A stretch of DNA of 64,000 bases from CAZVGZ01 sp964627605 (GTDB lineage: Bacteria; Latescibacterota; MWCZ01; CAZVGZ01), in contig CAZVGZ010000005.1 in assembly GCA_964627605.1 (NCBI GenBank), positions 62,001 to 126,000 on the forward strand, in the 5' to 3' direction. The notes below the pieces were generated by a model. That model did no database searches and was not told the DNA's origin. It saw nothing but the letters and a program-made list of their open reading frames with translations. The position numbers and the translations under genes are program-made. Below are positions 26,874 to 35,567 of this stretch, piece after piece; position 1 is the stretch's first letter; each line of letters begins with the position of its first letter.

Positions 26874-27754
26874 ACGGCCTCCGCTGCGATCTCTCGTACG
26901 TGGCGTCCCCGCCAGTGGCGCCACGCCAGGCGAGCGACGAGCGCGACTTTCTGAACGCTGGAGAGCGCGACCTGCCGGGTCAGGACGGCCAAAGGATCAG
27001 TTTCTATCCGATCTGCGATGGCGCGGTAGACCTGAGCCATGACGAACACGGTGAACCTGGCGTCTTTATCGATCAGAGGTATCAGTCGCTCCGCCTCGTC
27101 GAAATACTCGCTGATGCGCGCCAACTCGAATTCGAGAAGGTTCTTGATTTCCGGAGTTCCGAGCGCTTCTGAAAGATCTGCTTCGGTGACACCAAATCTT
27201 TCAAGGTCTTCAAGCGGGAGATAGATGCGACCGCGCTCCAGGTCATCGCCGACATCACGGGCTATGTTAGTCAACTGAAGCGCTGTTGAGAGCGAGTCGC
27301 CCAATTCCAAAGCCCGCTCTTCTGAGTAACCGAAAATCGATAGAGATATGGTGCTGATGGTGCCAGCGACTTTGCGGCAGTATTCCATGAGATCGTCAAA
27401 GGTCGCGTACCTGTCGATGGTTAGGTCGATCCGGCAGCCTTCAATCAGATCAATAAACGGCTGTTTCGGGATGTCAAACCGTGTGACGGAGTCCGCGAGC
27501 GCTATCAGAATCGGATGGGTCGCATCGCCATCGTACGCTCGATCAAGTCCATCGGTCCAAATCTTCAACCGCATCTCCATACTCTGCGCTGCCGCCGCTT
27601 CATCGACTATGTCGTCGGCGTAGCGGCAGAACGCGTAGGCTGCGTAGACCGCGCGTCTTTTCGCTTTGGGAAGGAAAATGAAGCCCAAAGAGAAGTTGGG
27701 ACCGTGACGATGAGTCACGTCTTTGCAGTAGTCGTATGCATCGGTCAGGTTCAT
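26870..27754 (-). CDS. Squalene/phytoene synthase (trans-isoprenyl diphosphate synthase, head-to-head)
   Basis: Condenses two isoprenyl diphosphates head to head, giving squalene, presqualene diphosphate or phytoene. Both Asp-rich motifs are intact: DDIVD (47-51) and the NIARDVGDDLERGRIYLP block (163-180). Length 294 residues. Which product is made cannot be read from sequence alone; the FAD-dependent reductase coupled upstream fits either a hopanoid/squalene or a carotenoid route. Its ATG overlaps the reductase stop (ATGA), and pyrF overlaps its own stop (GTGA), so all three are one translationally coupled operon. Confidence 0.92.
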   Translation of the reverse strand: MNLTDAYDYCKDVTHRHGPNFSLGFIFLPKAKRRAVYAAYAFCRYADDIVDEAAAAQSMEMRLKIWTDGLDRAYDGDATHPILIALADSVTRFDIPKQPFIDLIEGCRIDLTIDRYATFDDLMEYCRKVAGTISTISLSIFGYSEERALELGDSLSTALQLTNIARDVGDDLERGRIYLPLEDLERFGVTEADLSEALGTPEIKNLLEFELARISEYFDEAERLIPLIDKDARFTVFVMAQVYRAIADRIETDPLAVLTRQVALSSVQKVALVARLAWRHWRGRHVREIAAEAV

Positions 27755-28863
27755 CGTGTCACATTGGGCGGCTTGGGGTCGGTCGTGGCGCTGAATGGAG
27801 TTGGCGAACGGTCACGCCAGGCTCTCTTCACAATCGGCAGCGCCAGACGGTTTAGCGGGTTTGAAGAGGTGATTCGGCGCCCGAAACGGCAAAAATCACT
27901 CTTGGACGCAGCCCACAGAAAAGCTCTATAGCCCCATCGCCCACCCAATTCATAGAGATATCGGTTCACCAGGCTCACCTCAAACCGCCGACCAAACCTT
28001 TGGCGCACGAGGTCATCGTAGCATAGAGACTCATCCAAAGCTTTAGCCGCCAGGTATCCCGACTCCATCGCTGGGCGGATTCCCAAACCAAATAGAAAAT
28101 CCTGAAAGCCTGCCGCCTCACCAGTAGCGCTTGCGGAGCCGTTCATGGTCGCACTGTCGGACAGGAAAAAATCCATGCTGGAAGTGTGGGATTTCGAGCG
28201 ATTCAGTTTCAGAGGCAGCATCTGTGAGAACATGTTTGTGGTCTGCGAAAGCCTCTCTCTGATGGAACCCATATCTTTCGTAACCGCCGCTGCTAGGGTC
28301 GCACGCCCTTCCAAGATGAACAGATAGGCGAATCCGCCTGGAGCGATCTCGTTATCTAAGACTACCATGAGCGTGTCGTCCAGGTCGGTATCGAACACTT
28401 TTTCCATCGAAACCCCCTGCACGCGTTTCGCGCCAGTGGCAACGATGTGGGCGCTGTCAGGAGCGCGTTGGCCAAACTTGAACTCTGCCCCCAGCTGTGT
28501 CGCTTGGTCTTTGAGCCCTTGGTCGAGCGTCATCTCTCCTGGTCCTCGGGCGATAAAAAAGCCGAACGGCTCTTCGCCCTTAAGGTCGTATCTCTTCCGG
28601 CGATCGTCGAAAAACGAGATCGATCTGCGCGGTAGAAAAGTAAAATTGACGGAGATGCCCAGACGAGATAGCATTGCCGGAACAGGCTCGTTGTCCATGA
28701 AGTTGGGCAAAATCTGATATCCGTCGCTAAATCGCCACCCCACATCCGTATGTCGCTCGTAGACGACAACCTGGTGGCCCCTTCGAGACAGCTCAATCGC
28801 AGCACAGAGACCAGCTGGGCCCGCGCCAGCGACGATTACTGGACTTGACAAATCGGTGGGCAC
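27751..28863 (-). CDS. FAD-dependent oxidoreductase, geranylgeranyl-reductase-like
   Basis: Flavoprotein with an N-terminal Rossmann dinucleotide site, VIVAGAGPAGLCAAIELSRR (9-28), ending in the acidic residue of VVVYER. The later FLFGLGIRPAMESGYLAAKA (about 260-279) matches the second FAD motif of the geranylgeranyl reductase/FixC group. It likely reduces or dehydrogenates an isoprenoid made by the coupled synthase. Length 370 residues. The start is a GTG with no obvious Shine-Dalgarno sequence; a TTG four codons on is an alternative. It heads the three-gene operon, with a 180-bp upstream gap. Confidence 0.83.
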   Translation of the reverse strand: MPTDLSSPVIVAGAGPAGLCAAIELSRRGHQVVVYERHTDVGWRFSDGYQILPNFMDNEPVPAMLSRLGISVNFTFLPRRSISFFDDRRKRYDLKGEEPFGFFIARGPGEMTLDQGLKDQATQLGAEFKFGQRAPDSAHIVATGAKRVQGVSMEKVFDTDLDDTLMVVLDNEIAPGGFAYLFILEGRATLAAAVTKDMGSIRERLSQTTNMFSQMLPLKLNRSKSHTSSMDFFLSDSATMNGSASATGEAAGFQDFLFGLGIRPAMESGYLAAKALDESLCYDDLVRQRFGRRFEVSLVNRYLYELGGRWGYRAFLWAASKSDFCRFGRRITSSNPLNRLALPIVKRAWRDRSPTPFSATTDPKPPNVTR

Positions 28864-29045
28864 AAGAGGACAGCCGCCGATGCTAGAGGTGGTTTGCCAA
28901 CTATATTGGTCCTCAGAGGATACAGGTGTCAGCGCGCTTGAGGCCAGCGTCAGCCGAGACCAACGGTGTTGATTAGGGTGTCAAATGCCCCTACGAGAGG
29001 CTTAACAGAACACCGCGAGTGCTAACACAGGAAGCAGGTTGGATG

Positions 29046-30215
29046 CTATTCGCTGTATAGCCGTTTGATCTGCCCCCAAATTGTTGGGACGACCGTATTT
29101 GGCTTTTCGCCGTACACGTATTCGCCGTCGATGAAGGCAGCAAGGAGAACCCATTCAGATACGTTAGACAGATGGCCGTAGTAGCTCTGGTAGTAGCGCG
29201 CTACTAGGCCCAGGCCTGGTGCCCAGTTTGACTTTTCCCATCCCGAGCTGCACGGATATGGCGCGCTGACTGACACAACCTAACCAAACCGCACGTTTTG
29301 CTCAACCGAAGCTGACATCAACAGCCCCTCCGGCACGCTCTCAGAACATTCAGACCAACCTGCAAACCAGCAGGGAGAATCGGGATCAATCCAAATAATT
29401 TCTCCTTCCAGGTTGCGGATATTTCGATCGAATCCGCCTGTGGATGGATAGAGCGGAACTCTTGAGGTCACGAAACGACCCGAAGCGTCTATTTTTGAGT
29501 AGGTAGGTTCGCCAGATAGCACCCGCGAGCGAGTCTGCCCACAATCCCACCAGATGGAGTTCTCCAACGCGAACCACTCCTGAAAAGCTGCTGATCCATG
29601 GCTTTTGATAGTTATGTGGGGAAATGTCTTGCAGCTTCCGCCTACTAGTGCGCCGTCGTAATACCCTTCGTAGCTCCACTGGTTTCCGATCTGGAGCTGG
29701 ACGTATTCCTCTACCGTGGCGGGCCAACCGGTAAAACCGTCATTGTCCGACGGCAGATCTAGGTCGTCGTGTCCATCAGAGCGGTAGCGCCACGAAACAG
29801 TTAGCGCCGATTCCTCAAGACTGTCGGCGTGCACAATTCCAAATGCGTTGTCAGATGTCTTAACGATAAACAACGATCTGGGCCGCAACGACAGTGTATC
29901 GCTCCAAGCTCCATCTGTGACCCCAAGCGTGCGCGGAGCGCAAGAGTTGATGTCGGTGCCTCCGACGAGGTTTCGCAGTCCCGCACCTCTAGTTCTCACC
30001 GTCCAAACCTCTTCGCCGTAGCCAGCCCAAGGTACGAAGAAGCCCAACTGCCCGGAGGCACTATCGGCAGTCGCGCCGGTGGTCAGATCAAACCACAGCC
30101 CTTGTCCCACGGTCGTCGTGCTCCACTCGATCGGCAGATTTGCCAGAATGAGTGACGTCGCCAAGAGAACTGTCCAGATCAATCGAACCATTTTGTCCCG
30201 TTTTGATGTCGGCAT
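29046..30215 (-). pseudogene. Secreted protein interrupted by in-frame TAG
   Basis: Unrecognised extracytoplasmic protein. N-terminal signal sequence MVRLIWTVLLATSLILANLP starts at residue 9 (ATG 30191 with GGGA nearby); the ATG at 30215 is the longest start. The mature part is aromatic and beta-rich, including LQIGNQWSYEGYYDG. The frame meets TAG at 29280-29282 (codon 312) after EQNVRFG and then continues in the same frame for 77 codons with SNWAPGLGLVARYYQSYYGH and SEWVLLAAFIDGEY. This 'WAPGxGLV' ending is usual for this kind of lipoprotein/secreted domain, so the downstream part belongs to the same protein. It ends at its own TAG at 29046. Same situation as radC in this window. Confidence 0.72.
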
Positions 30216-30256
30216 CTCTGTTCTTTAGACGGATCAGACGTGGGTTTAGATGAATT

Positions 30257-31009
30257 CTAAAGACCGGTTGGATGGTCGATGAAGTGGACAGAGAGACCGA
30301 AACGTTCGGCGAGATGGTCGCCAAGTATTTGGACGCCAAACACTTCGGTTGCGTAGTGGCCCGCGAATATTGCTGTGACGCCCAGTTCCTCAGCATCAAA
30401 AAAAGTGTGGTGAGGGCCCTCGCCGGTAACAAACGCATCCAGCCCACGCTCTGCGGCTTGGGCGATTTCGGTGCCTGCTCCACCAGTGACAACGCCGACT
30501 TTTTCGACTCGGTCCGGGCCGCCTGGAAGAACTGTCGGAGTTACGCCCACAACCTCTGACACTCTGTCTACCAACTCATCAAGCGAAACGCTCAACTCAC
30601 CCCACACTCCTATCTCCAACCCCTCAAATTGACAGAACATCCCTTTCGCGGCGATTCCGAGTTTTGACGCAAGTACCGCGTTGTTGCCAACCTCTTTATG
30701 AGCATCCAGCGGAATGTGCGCCGAGTATATAGCGAGACTGTGGTCGGTGATTGAGTGGATGCGTTTGTAGGTGGTGCCTGTCATCGGCGCTGGCGGCGAC
30801 CAGAACAGACCGTGATGTACCAGAAGCAGATCGGCTCCTAAATCGCCGGCTTTGTCGATGGTGTACTGACACGCGTCCACCGCCAGCGCCACGGACTCAA
30901 CCGTCTCTGAACCCTCTACCTGAAGCCCGTTATACGCCTGAAGCGAGTCGGGGATCTCGTCGATATTAAGGTATTCGTCCAGATAGTTTACGAGCATTTT
31001 CAGGGTCAT
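30257..31009 (-). CDS. Nif3-like dinuclear metal-centre protein
   Basis: NIF3/YbgI-family protein, a hexameric toroid with two metal ions per subunit in known structures; the biological role is unsettled. Metal ligands: His-His in LLVHHGLFW, Asp in HIPLDAHKEVGNN, and the C-terminal FAGHYATEVFG. Length 250 residues, the short form without the internal PII-like insertion. The ATG at 31009 is preceded by GGCGG at about 6 bases. It lies upstream of the secreted protein on the same strand and divergent from the hydrolase gene at 31313. Confidence 0.92.
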   Translation of the reverse strand: MTLKMLVNYLDEYLNIDEIPDSLQAYNGLQVEGSETVESVALAVDACQYTIDKAGDLGADLLLVHHGLFWSPPAPMTGTTYKRIHSITDHSLAIYSAHIPLDAHKEVGNNAVLASKLGIAAKGMFCQFEGLEIGVWGELSVSLDELVDRVSEVVGVTPTVLPGGPDRVEKVGVVTGGAGTEIAQAAERGLDAFVTGEGPHHTFFDAEELGVTAIFAGHYATEVFGVQILGDHLAERFGLSVHFIDHPTGL

Positions 31010-31312
31010 ATCTACCGCCTTTTGTGGAGTGAGATCAATTCACAACATGGGGCGCTACTGGCGTTCGGACAACCCTCGCGGCGTAAGGAGGTTGCTCTAG
31101 CGTCACATTTGACGTTTCGTTTAGGGTTGAGGGGGGAACAGCTTAGACCATCCAAAGCGCTGTTTTCTTTTGTTTTAGGTGCAATCTGTGTCGCTGACCA
31201 CCGCAAGTGCGTGTTACCCAAAAAGACGAAGAACCAGGCTGACCAACTTTGAAACGTGGTGTCTTGAGGTTGTGTATGAGTATGGCAACCGCAAGGCTTG
31301 GGGAGTGCACGA
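31010..31312. other. Divergent intergenic stretch, no gene seen
   Basis: Separates Nif3 (minus) from the hydrolase gene (plus). Both strands have short open frames here, but none has a convincing start, domain or composition. It should hold two promoters. Confidence 0.5.
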
Positions 31313-32080
31313 GTGAACGATATCATTACGCGGACAATGACTCAGGAAACCATCGACAGGGATGACGGTGGAGTCCTGGCCTACTATACCCGACCTGGGG
31401 TTGAGCCGCCGCTGCTTCTGATTCCTGGCAGCTTCGCCGACCGCACGACGTGGGACCGGATGCTTGAGCATTTCGATCCCTACCGCCGGGTTGTCATCAT
31501 CGAGATGCGAGGGCACGGAAATAGTTGGCCCCCTTCGGAGCACAGCTCCATTGAAGGTTTGGCTCAAGACGTTCTGCGGGTCGTCGATTCTATGCGGTTG
31601 ACAAAATGGTATGTCGCCGGGCATAGCATCGGCGGTATGGCTGCGATAGAGCTTGCACGTCTGAGACCGGCGTCAATCACAGGAGCGATAGCGATTGAGG
31701 GTTGGACCAGGCACGATGTGCTCCATGAGGCCTTCGGTGGCGACCTAGCTAATACGCTTAGCGAGCAGCAGTTGGACGAGCGGGCATCAGATCGCTCGGA
31801 AGTGGTGGCGCGGTGGGGTGAGACGGCAATGATGGAGTTCGCGCAGATCTGGCGCGACTGGGATGGGCTTGAGACACTGGAGCGGACCCGCACGCCAATA
31901 TTGGAGTTGTGGGGTGACCGCGGGCGGCAGCACCCAACTCTCGAGGCCATGCGAATACCCGACCGTGAAAACATCGAAATACGTTGGATTGAAAACGCTT
32001 CCCACAGCCTTTTAACGGAGCGGCCCGATGAGGTCGCTTCAGCGATGAACGATTTTATAGCACGTACAAAACCCAAATGA
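31313..32080 (+). CDS. Alpha/beta-fold hydrolase
   Basis: Serine hydrolase with the nucleophile elbow GHSIGG (Ser105), the oxyanion region LLIPGSFADRTTW, the HG motif MRGHGNSW, and a C-terminal catalytic His in NASHSLLTERP. Length 255 residues, no signal peptide. The start is set at GTG 31313, which has GGGGAG 7 bases upstream; the longer reading from TTG at 31298 lacks one. Its TGA overlaps the ATG of the beta-propeller gene (ATGA), so both are coupled. A carbohydrate ester or glycoside-linked substrate is plausible but not shown. Confidence 0.9.
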   Translation: MNDIITRTMTQETIDRDDGGVLAYYTRPGVEPPLLLIPGSFADRTTWDRMLEHFDPYRRVVIIEMRGHGNSWPPSEHSSIEGLAQDVLRVVDSMRLTKWYVAGHSIGGMAAIELARLRPASITGAIAIEGWTRHDVLHEAFGGDLANTLSEQQLDERASDRSEVVARWGETAMMEFAQIWRDWDGLETLERTRTPILELWGDRGRQHPTLEAMRIPDRENIEIRWIENASHSLLTERPDEVASAMNDFIARTKPK

Positions 32081-33507
32081 GTTCGACCTACTTGAGTGGT
32101 GATCCGCTCTTACTTGACCACGGGCCACACCTCTTTATTGATGACACGCTCATTGAAGACAGATGGGCGCTGCCGAGAAAAGTCAACCCACCCTATCCCT
32201 CTCCAGCAAACCCCATAGTGGTCGCTGACCGCCCCTGGGAAGAACGCCCCTACCGGCCGCAGGTGATATATGACGATGATCTGGGTATCTATCGCATGTA
32301 CTATCAATGCTTTAGTGGTACTAACTACTGGAGTAGCGAAGGCCCGCCCTACTACTGCTGCTACGCCGAGAGTAGCGATGGGTTTAACTGGAACAAACCT
32401 GAGCGACCGGGTGCGCCGTTTCTAAGCCATAAATCGACGAACATCATCACCGTGGGCGACGACGACGCCCGCGTACAGGCCCCTTACGTTTTCAAGAATC
32501 CAGATGAGAGCGATGCGAGCCGCCTATGGCTGATGATCTACAATCGAGCGGGGCTTCGTCTGGCGTACTCTCCCGACGGGATTCGCTGGACACCTGCTCG
32601 GGAAGAGCAGTTGTTCTGCTATCACAGTGATACCAGCAACCATGTGGTGTGGAACGACACGATCAGAAAGTGGGTGCTGTACATGCGGCCCCCGATGTTT
32701 GCGTCCGGGAGAAAAGAGGGTCCAGGCGCAAGGCATATGAGAAGGCGCGTGGCGATCTCGACGAGCGATGATCTTCTGGAATGGACAGTGCCGCGCACGG
32801 TGATCTATCCCGATGAACTCAATCTACCGGATTTTGATGCTTTTCACGCACTGCCCTACGGTGGGCAGTATATCGGGCTGCTCACAGTGATGGATCAGGA
32901 AGCTGGGGGGACGACGGAGATATATCTGGCGTCGAGCCCCGATGGTCTTAGCTGGTCGCAATCTGTTATAAGAGAGCCGTGGATGCCGCGTGGTCTGTCT
33001 GGCGGGTTTGACGACGGATGCGTAAACGCTCCGTGCAACCCGATATGGCGCGGCGATGAACTGCTTTTCTACTATTCGGGCTTCCAGCGGCCCCAAACGG
33101 TTTTTGATCAGGAAGGCGCTATCGGCCTGGTGAAACTGATGCGTGACCGTTTCGTTGGTCTTGAAGCGGGAAAAGATGAGCTCGGATGGGTTTTGACCAG
33201 GGAATTTATCTGGAAAGGGCGGCGGCTGGTTATCAACTGTGCGGCGGGCCACGGCGATCAGCAGACGTACGGCCGAATCCATGTGGAGGTAATCAAACGC
33301 CCAGTCGATGCTGGCGCCAAATACATGACTGGTGAACCTCTAGAAGGTCGCACGATCGACGACTGCGACCTGATCAGATCCAACCGCCCCAACCAACCGG
33401 TTACATGGAACGGTTCAGATGACCTCAGCCATTTGGGTGGTCAACCGGTCTATTTGAGATTTAGAATGCTAAACGCCACGCTCTACAGCTTTTCGATGGA
33501 AGATTAG
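32077..33507 (+). CDS. Beta-propeller glycosidase-like protein (GH32/43-like fold)
   Basis: Uncharacterised 476-residue protein with repeated propeller-blade motifs: YRPQVIYDDDLGIYRMYYQC, CYAESSDGFNWNKPE, LRLAYSPDGIRWTP, VAISTSDDLLEWTVPR and IYLASSPDGLSW. The S-x-D-G-x-x-W blades and an early Asp pair (LFIDDTLIEDRW) resemble five-bladed GH32/GH43/GH68-type proteins. Activity on plant or algal glycans is plausible, though catalytic acids cannot be assigned by eye. No signal peptide is seen. Coupled to the hydrolase by a four-base overlap. Confidence 0.7.
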   Translation: MSSTYLSGDPLLLDHGPHLFIDDTLIEDRWALPRKVNPPYPSPANPIVVADRPWEERPYRPQVIYDDDLGIYRMYYQCFSGTNYWSSEGPPYYCCYAESSDGFNWNKPERPGAPFLSHKSTNIITVGDDDARVQAPYVFKNPDESDASRLWLMIYNRAGLRLAYSPDGIRWTPAREEQLFCYHSDTSNHVVWNDTIRKWVLYMRPPMFASGRKEGPGARHMRRRVAISTSDDLLEWTVPRTVIYPDELNLPDFDAFHALPYGGQYIGLLTVMDQEAGGTTEIYLASSPDGLSWSQSVIREPWMPRGLSGGFDDGCVNAPCNPIWRGDELLFYYSGFQRPQTVFDQEGAIGLVKLMRDRFVGLEAGKDELGWVLTREFIWKGRRLVINCAAGHGDQQTYGRIHVEVIKRPVDAGAKYMTGEPLEGRTIDDCDLIRSNRPNQPVTWNGSDDLSHLGGQPVYLRFRMLNATLYSFSMED

Positions 33508-34039
33508 TAAGCGCGTCACTTCACTGTTACGCACATCCCTCCCCCTTCAGCCTATCAAAATCCCACAGCTTGGCACCCAACCCGTGCAAGGCGATCAGGG
33601 CATCGAGCATTACAGTGACAACGGTCCTACAGTGTCTGTCGGTAGGATTGGGGGTCGCACCAAACCGGATCAACTCCTCAAGCGTGGCACTGACGAGTTC
33701 TGATGCGGGATCGCGAGGATAGCCCTTCAGGCATCGTTCGAGCGTGGCGACGTCAAAGTTTCGGCATCAACCGATGTTGACGGGGTGACCGGTGCAGAGG
33801 CCACGATCGAGGTCAGCTAAGCTGTGCCCGAGAGTGCGTCCAGGAACCATTTGGGCCGGTGAACTGTCTTACGATGGAGACCACGGCTGAAGTCAAAGCC
33901 GATCGGTTGACACGAAGGCTGCCACCACAGTAAATTTTGAAGGGCTCGGTGAGCGTCTACCGCTTGATCTTGCGGTTTGGCTGGCCTGCAGACAGAGAAG
34001 CGACAGGTTGAACGAACAATCATAGATCAGGGAGGCCCA
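33508..34039. other. 532-bp stretch with only an uncertain open frame
   Basis: Between the propeller gene and the IscA-type gene. It contains an 80-codon minus-strand open frame (33527-33766) listed separately. The remainder, 33770-34030, shows no coding signal that I trust; it holds the promoter of the IscA-type gene. Confidence 0.5.
33527..33766 (-). pseudogene. Unrecognised protein remnant without a start codon
   Basis: Open between a TGA (33767) and a TAA (33527). The translation looks protein-like, for example VATLERCLKGYPRDPASEL, ELIRFGATPNPTDRH and LHGLGAKLWDFDRL. No ATG, GTG or TTG precedes the conserved-looking part until an internal TTG. It may be the truncated 3' end of a lost gene. 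I do not recognise the family. Confidence 0.35.
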
Positions 34040-34387
34040 ATGGCGGTCCAGGAAATGACGGATGTCATCTCAATGACCGAGGTGGCTGCGGATAAATTCA
34101 AAGAAATGCGCGATGCCGAAGAGCACACAGACTTCAACTTGAGAGTTCAAGTGGTTGGCGGTGGTTGTTCGGGATTTCAATACAAACTTGCGTTTGACAA
34201 CGAGACCGCAGACGATGACGAGATGTGCGAGACAAACGGTGTGACCGTGGTCATCGACCCGATGAGCGCCAGGTTTGTCGAGGGCGCAGTCATAGACTAC
34301 GTAGAGACCATGATGGGTGCAGGTTTCAAGGTCGAGAACCCGAACGCAACCGGCACCTGCGGCTGCGGGAGCAGCTTCCAGGCTTAG
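34040..34387 (+). CDS. A-type iron-sulfur carrier (IscA/ErpA/HesB family)
   Basis: Receives and passes on Fe-S clusters to target apoproteins in the cytoplasm. The three conserved cysteines are Cys43 in GGGCSGFQY, and Cys107 and Cys109 in TCGCGSSF. Length 115 residues. The ATG at 34040 has GGGAGG 4-5 bases upstream; the longer open frame has no such site. No isc or suf genes adjoin it, which fits the stand-alone ErpA type, but ErpA and IscA cannot be separated by eye. A strong terminator follows. Confidence 0.94.
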   Translation: MAVQEMTDVISMTEVAADKFKEMRDAEEHTDFNLRVQVVGGGCSGFQYKLAFDNETADDDEMCETNGVTVVIDPMSARFVEGAVIDYVETMMGAGFKVENPNATGTCGCGSSFQA

Positions 34388-34470
34388 AGTACCTTTGGGC
34401 GTTGCCCGGTCAAGATACTGAATCAGACGGGTCAGTTGGGTTGAAATAGCTAGCTTTCTTGAGAAAATAA

Positions 34471-34514
34471 CGCCGCTTGCCTCTCGTGTCGAACGTGAGG
34501 TAGGCGGTTTTTTT
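34471..34514 (+). terminator. Rho-independent terminator after the IscA/ErpA-type gene
   Basis: An imperfect GC-rich inverted repeat (CGCCGCTTGCCTC, 34471-34483, with GAGGTAGGCGG, 34497-34507) is followed by seven T (34508-34514). It separates the IscA-type gene from the epimerase operon. Confidence 0.8.
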
Positions 34515-34542
34515 GTGGAGCAAGACAAGCACCGGAGCAGTG

Positions 34543-35565
34543 ATGGCTGATGTCCTGGTAACAGGGTCCAACGGGCACTTGGGATGCGCGCTGGTGCGTG
34601 CGCTCATAGACAGTGGACAGAGCGTCCGAGCGATGGTGCGCCCCACCAGCGATCTGTCGGGGCTTTCCCAGGTTGATGTCGAATATTTCCGAGCGGACAT
34701 GAGGGACCAGGCAGCGATCATTAAGGCTGCCGAAGGATGTCGGACGATCTACAATCTCGCGGCTGTCTATCAGTCGTGGGCGAAAGACGTTCAGCAGCAG
34801 ATAATCGACCCAGCGATGGCAGGGGCGCGCAATGTGGTGATAGCGGCCCAAAGAGCCGGGGTTGACCGGTTGGTTCATGTAAGCTCAGTAGCTGCGCTGG
34901 GCACGGCCGGCTCGCCTGATGAAATACTCGACGAGACCAACTGGTGCAAAACCGACCAAGACCCCTATATCACCGCCAAGACTGAGTCCGAAAAGCTGGT
35001 TATTTCCCTATCAGATGAGCTTGGCGTCGATGCTGTCATCGCCATTCCTGGATTAATCGTAGGCCCACTTTTCTGGAAGCTGACCATTTCAACGCATCTG
35101 GTGACCGGATCGGTGGGGTACGACTGGCCGATCTGGTGGCACGGCGGATTCGCGTTCGGCGACGTACGCGATATCGCTTTGGGACTCATTGCCGCGTCAG
35201 AGCATGGCAAGAACGGCGAGAGGTACATCCTGAGCGGCGAGAATCTGAGCATCCGCGACTTTTTTGGCCGTGTGAGGGCGATAGTTGGCCGCCGGGGGCC
35301 GATAGCCCGAATGCGGCGGCCTGTGGCGATGGCTGGTGCCGCGCTCATGGAGGCTGGAGCCTGGATCACTGGAAAACCACCACAGATGACACGGACGCAG
35401 ATCGCGTCGCTCTTGGGGCGTTATATGTTCGTGACGACCAATAAAGCCCAACGCGATCTGGGGTTCTCCCATCGTCCGATAGAGGAATCGCTATATGACA
35501 CAGTCGAGTGGGGGATGAACTACGGTTTCGTCTCACCCCAAAAACGGCTGGTCCGCCCAGGCTGA
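34543..35565 (+). CDS. NAD-dependent epimerase/dehydratase (HpnA / dihydroflavonol-reductase-like)
   Basis: Extended short-chain dehydrogenase, 340 residues. NAD-binding VTGSNGHLGCALVRAL (residues about 5-20), the VRPTSDLSGL cofactor loop typical of HpnA-type proteins, Ser in VHVSSVAALG, and the catalytic Tyr-x-x-x-Lys in DPYITAKTESE. Hopanoid-associated HpnA is the closest family by motif, and a squalene/phytoene operon exists at 26-29 kb, but they are not adjacent. The ATG at 34543 has GGAG 5 bases upstream, preferred over the ATG at 34513. Two bases separate its stop from the nucleotidyltransferase start. Confidence 0.88.
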   Translation: MADVLVTGSNGHLGCALVRALIDSGQSVRAMVRPTSDLSGLSQVDVEYFRADMRDQAAIIKAAEGCRTIYNLAAVYQSWAKDVQQQIIDPAMAGARNVVIAAQRAGVDRLVHVSSVAALGTAGSPDEILDETNWCKTDQDPYITAKTESEKLVISLSDELGVDAVIAIPGLIVGPLFWKLTISTHLVTGSVGYDWPIWWHGGFAFGDVRDIALGLIAASEHGKNGERYILSGENLSIRDFFGRVRAIVGRRGPIARMRRPVAMAGAALMEAGAWITGKPPQMTRTQIASLLGRYMFVTTNKAQRDLGFSHRPIEESLYDTVEWGMNYGFVSPQKRLVRPG

Positions 35566-35567
35566 CG

